DNA of 6,760 nucleotides from positions 1 through 6,760 of the forward strand of contig JAEZIL010000337.1 in assembly GCA_023436685.1 (NCBI GenBank), read 5' to 3'. Position 1 is the first letter of the stretch. Every line of letters begins with the position of its first letter. The notes below the pieces were generated by a model. That model worked only from the letters and a program-made list of their open reading frames with translations. It did not search any database and had not been told where the DNA came from. This DNA is from Bacteroidota bacterium. Its GTDB lineage: Bacteria > Bacteroidota > Bacteroidia > Chitinophagales > Chitinophagaceae. A program made the position numbers and the translations under genes. Below are positions 4,694 to 6,760 of this stretch, in pieces.

Positions 4694-6760
4694 ATGCCCA
4701 AATTTCTGGCCTATACCCGAATAATATTTACACTCATCTTTTGCTGCGCTGGAAGTTATAGCAACGCGTCTCACTTTTACGGTGCCGATCTCTTTTATAC
4801 TCACGTATCGGGCAACACTTACAAAATAACACTTGTGGCCTATGGCGATTGCGATGGCAGCGCGTTTCCATCATTTTCTTCTTCCACCCCGGATATATTG
4901 ATTACAGACCAGATTTCTTACAGCGGCAACTTGTTTCTCACACTGCAGGCCCCTACCGCCGGGGTAGAAGTAACGCCTGTATGCCCATCGCAACTAAGCA
5001 ATACAAAATGCGCTTCACCATCAGGTACTTTACCAGGTGTAAAAAAATTCACATATAGCGGTAATGTTACTCTGCCATTTACAGCATCTACCTGGCTTTT
5101 CAGGTTTGATGGATGGATGAATAGCAGTACACAAGCAGGGCGCAGCAATACTTTAACAAATATCTCTGCCACGGCATCGGTCATGGCCCTTGAGGCAACG
5201 CTTGATAATACTTCAGCCCCCAACTCATCGCCCGAATACACCACTATACCAACACCATTTTTCTGTATTAACAAGCCTGCAAGCTATAACCCCGGTACCG
5301 TAGACGCCAATGGCGATAGCCTGGATTTTGAATTGATCGACGGCTTAAGTGCTACCTCCACTCCGGCAATAAGCTATGTTTCACCTTATACCGGTTCAGC
5401 TCCTCTTAGTGCAAGTACCGGTACTTTCACTTTCAGCAACACAACGGGCCAGTTAAATTTTACACCAAATAACGCGCAGCGATCTTTGGTTGTAAACAAG
5501 GTAACGGAGTATAGAAATGGAATAGCCGTGGGCAGCAGTATGCGCGAAATGACATTTGTAGTGCTTAGCCCTTGCAGTAATAACCCTCCGGGGGGTACCA
5601 TATCAAGCCCCAATGGCGGCACTCTTGTAGATACCGTTACTATCAAGGCTTGTAAATCAAGTGGCACCATATCCTTCAGCATAAACCCTAACGACCTTGA
5701 CGGCGATAATATCAATATGGTGGCAAATGGCTTACCATCAGGCGCTACTTTCACCATTACCAATAACAACACAAGCGCACCAACAGGATCTTTTTCCTGG
5801 AATATTACAAATGTTGCCGCTGGCACCTATAATTTCTTCGTTACCTATACCGATAATGGGTGCCCGATTTCCAGCAAACAAACTATGGCATATTCTGTGA
5901 TTGTTCTGCCAATCCCCGGCATATCATTCCAATTAGTATCTGCTGCCACATGCACTAAGAAAGCTGTATTTAAGGTAACACCCTCCGGTACTTCCTCTCC
6001 CTTTACTTACACCATCCGGCAAGGAACAACCGTTTTAAACACTATATCCGGGGTAACCTCCTCTCAAACGGATAGTGCATCGCCCGGAACATATACTATA
6101 CGCTTTGAAAATGCTAACAGCTGCTACAAGGATACTTCCATCACGTTTAGTCCTGCTCCTGCACTCTCAATCAGTGCTAGTAAAACATCACCCTCATGCT
6201 ATGGTGGTGCCAATGGAAGTATTACTATTAACGCATCAGGGGGCAAGTCGCCTTTTGTATATGCGTTAGGTAGCGGCAGTTTTACCTCAAACAATATATT
6301 TACAGGCCTTAGTGCCGGCTCTTATACTTTATCTGTTAAAGATGCTAACGATTGTGTTAAATCAATCAATGTTACAGTTACCAACCCTCCCGAAATAGTA
6401 GCGCAGATATTGGTTGCACGGCCTACCTGTAATTTTTATGGCAATGGCACCATCACGGTCAACGCAATTAATGGCACTGCGCCATATCAATATGCCATTG
6501 GTAGTGGTGCATTTGGCAGCAACAATACCTTTACAGGCTTAGCAGGCGGTAGTTATCTGGTACACATAAAAGATGTAAATGGATGCTTGAAAGACAGCTT
6601 ATTTGTGTTAAATGATTCTATCAGCGTGCATGCAAGCGCTAGTGTTACCAATGTTCTTTGTAATGGTAATAGTACAGGCGAAATAACTTTGACAGCCAAT
6701 GGAGGAAGCCCGGCCTACCAATACCAGTTAGGTTCGGGCATGCTTAGTACTATCAATACC
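4694..6760 (+). CDS. Large secreted SprB-repeat surface protein (adhesin-like, probable type IX secretion cargo), C-terminus beyond the window
   Basis: The frame from the ATG at 4694 is open to the right edge: 689 codons and no stop. Residues 1-25 form a signal peptide with a short basic start, a hydrophobic core (IIFTLIFCC) and a likely cut after SNA. No good lipobox is present, so secretion by signal peptidase I is expected. From residue 26 the mature protein (SHFYGADLFY ... YKITLVAYGDC) matches the N-terminal region seen in many giant Bacteroidota proteins that end in a gliding-motility/type IX sorting domain. Its second part (about 186-294) has the matching elements: FFC at 189-191, VDANGDSLDFEL at 203-214, VTEYRNG at 270-276 and a closing C294. 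Residues 295-405 look like an Ig/cadherin-like segment with DLDGDNI at 334-340, a possible calcium-binding loop. A diverged repeat (409-490) and then SprB-type repeats (491 onward) follow. A role in surface adhesion or gliding is inferred. The C-terminal sorting domain that would settle export by type IX secretion is not visible. Confidence 0.88.
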   Translation, partial: MPKFLAYTRIIFTLIFCCAGSYSNASHFYGADLFYTHVSGNTYKITLVAYGDCDGSAFPSFSSSTPDILITDQISYSGNLFLTLQAPTAGVEVTPVCPSQLSNTKCASPSGTLPGVKKFTYSGNVTLPFTASTWLFRFDGWMNSSTQAGRSNTLTNISATASVMALEATLDNTSAPNSSPEYTTIPTPFFCINKPASYNPGTVDANGDSLDFELIDGLSATSTPAISYVSPYTGSAPLSASTGTFTFSNTTGQLNFTPNNAQRSLVVNKVTEYRNGIAVGSSMREMTFVVLSPCSNNPPGGTISSPNGGTLVDTVTIKACKSSGTISFSINPNDLDGDNINMVANGLPSGATFTITNNNTSAPTGSFSWNITNVAAGTYNFFVTYTDNGCPISSKQTMAYSVIVLPIPGISFQLVSAATCTKKAVFKVTPSGTSSPFTYTIRQGTTVLNTISGVTSSQTDSASPGTYTIRFENANSCYKDTSITFSPAPALSISASKTSPSCYGGANGSITINASGGKSPFVYALGSGSFTSNNIFTGLSAGSYTLSVKDANDCVKSINVTVTNPPEIVAQILVARPTCNFYGNGTITVNAINGTAPYQYAIGSGAFGSNNTFTGLAGGSYLVHIKDVNGCLKDSLFVLNDSISVHASASVTNVLCNGNSTGEITLTANGGSPAYQYQLGSGMLSTINT
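5918..6760 (+). repeat. Tandem SprB-type repeats encoded within the surface protein
   Basis: One diverged unit (residues 409-490, from 5918) is followed by two full units (491-566 at 6164-6391; 567-641 at 6392-6616) and a third cut by the window edge (642 onward, from 6617). Each unit carries a first Cys, then NG-x-I, a GG/NG-x-x-P-(Y/F)-x-Y strand, GSG, F-T-G-L, (A/G)-G-S-Y, KD-x-N and a second Cys. Comparing the Cys-to-Cys core of the two full units by eye gives 29 identities in 54 positions. The first cysteines are C502, C579 and C656 and the second are C554 and C631, so the period is exactly 77 residues (231 bp). The diverged unit has C420 and C477. Confidence 0.85.

Noticed and set aside
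4918..5274. A 118-codon open frame on the minus strand
   Set aside because: It lies wholly antisense to the surface-protein gene, whose own frame has a signal peptide and recognisable family segments. The antisense frame gives no recognisable protein.
5386..5826. A 146-codon open frame on the minus strand
   Set aside because: It is antisense to the Ig-like part of the surface protein. Its length follows from the Thr/Ser/Gly/Asn-rich coding sequence on the other strand, and it has no family motif.

Overview
The window looks like chromosomal DNA of a gliding-type Bacteroidota, possibly of the Chitinophagales/Sphingobacteriales side. The order is a guess from overall protein character, not a measured placement. 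Four observations point to the phylum: AT-leaning DNA, no clear Shine-Dalgarno sequences before the genes, promoter candidates of the Bacteroidota type (TTG, about 19 bp, TAnnTTTG), and a secreted protein with SprB-type repeats.

Layout. (1) Positions 1-1518, minus strand: nuoA, nuoB and the first 139 codons of nuoC, the start of a canonical nuo operon for respiratory complex I. It reads leftward and runs off the left edge. A good promoter candidate lies just before nuoA, and an AT-rich hairpin fills most of the nuoB-nuoC gap. (2) Positions 1519-1754: a divergent intergenic region between the nuo operon and the plus-strand genes. (3) Positions 1755-4553, plus strand: a GT4-type glycosyltransferase and a polytopic MOP-superfamily polysaccharide/lipid-linked oligosaccharide flippase, 114 bp apart. 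(4) Positions 4554-4693: an intergenic gap with a perfect 16-bp palindrome in front of (5) an open-ended secreted protein from 4694 to the right edge. That protein has 689 codons visible and no stop. It has a signal peptide, the N-terminal region that typifies large Bacteroidota surface proteins, an Ig/cadherin-like segment, and SprB-type repeats with an exact 77-residue period.

How the genes relate. The nuo genes encode membrane and peripheral-arm subunits of NADH:quinone oxidoreductase and are functionally separate from the rest. The glycosyltransferase and flippase fit one pathway: a cytoplasmic GT4 enzyme extends a lipid-linked glycan and a flippase moves it across the inner membrane. The adhesin-like protein is a plausible type IX secretion substrate. 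A link between the glycan genes and the adhesin (for example surface glycan anchoring or glycosylation) is possible from position alone but not shown by the sequence.

I see no RNA genes, insertion sequences, CRISPR arrays or integration sites. No stretch over 300 bases lacks a gene. I found no convincing undescribed multi-gene system. The items most worth a second look are the repeat protein, the nuoB-nuoC hairpin and the palindrome before the repeat protein.
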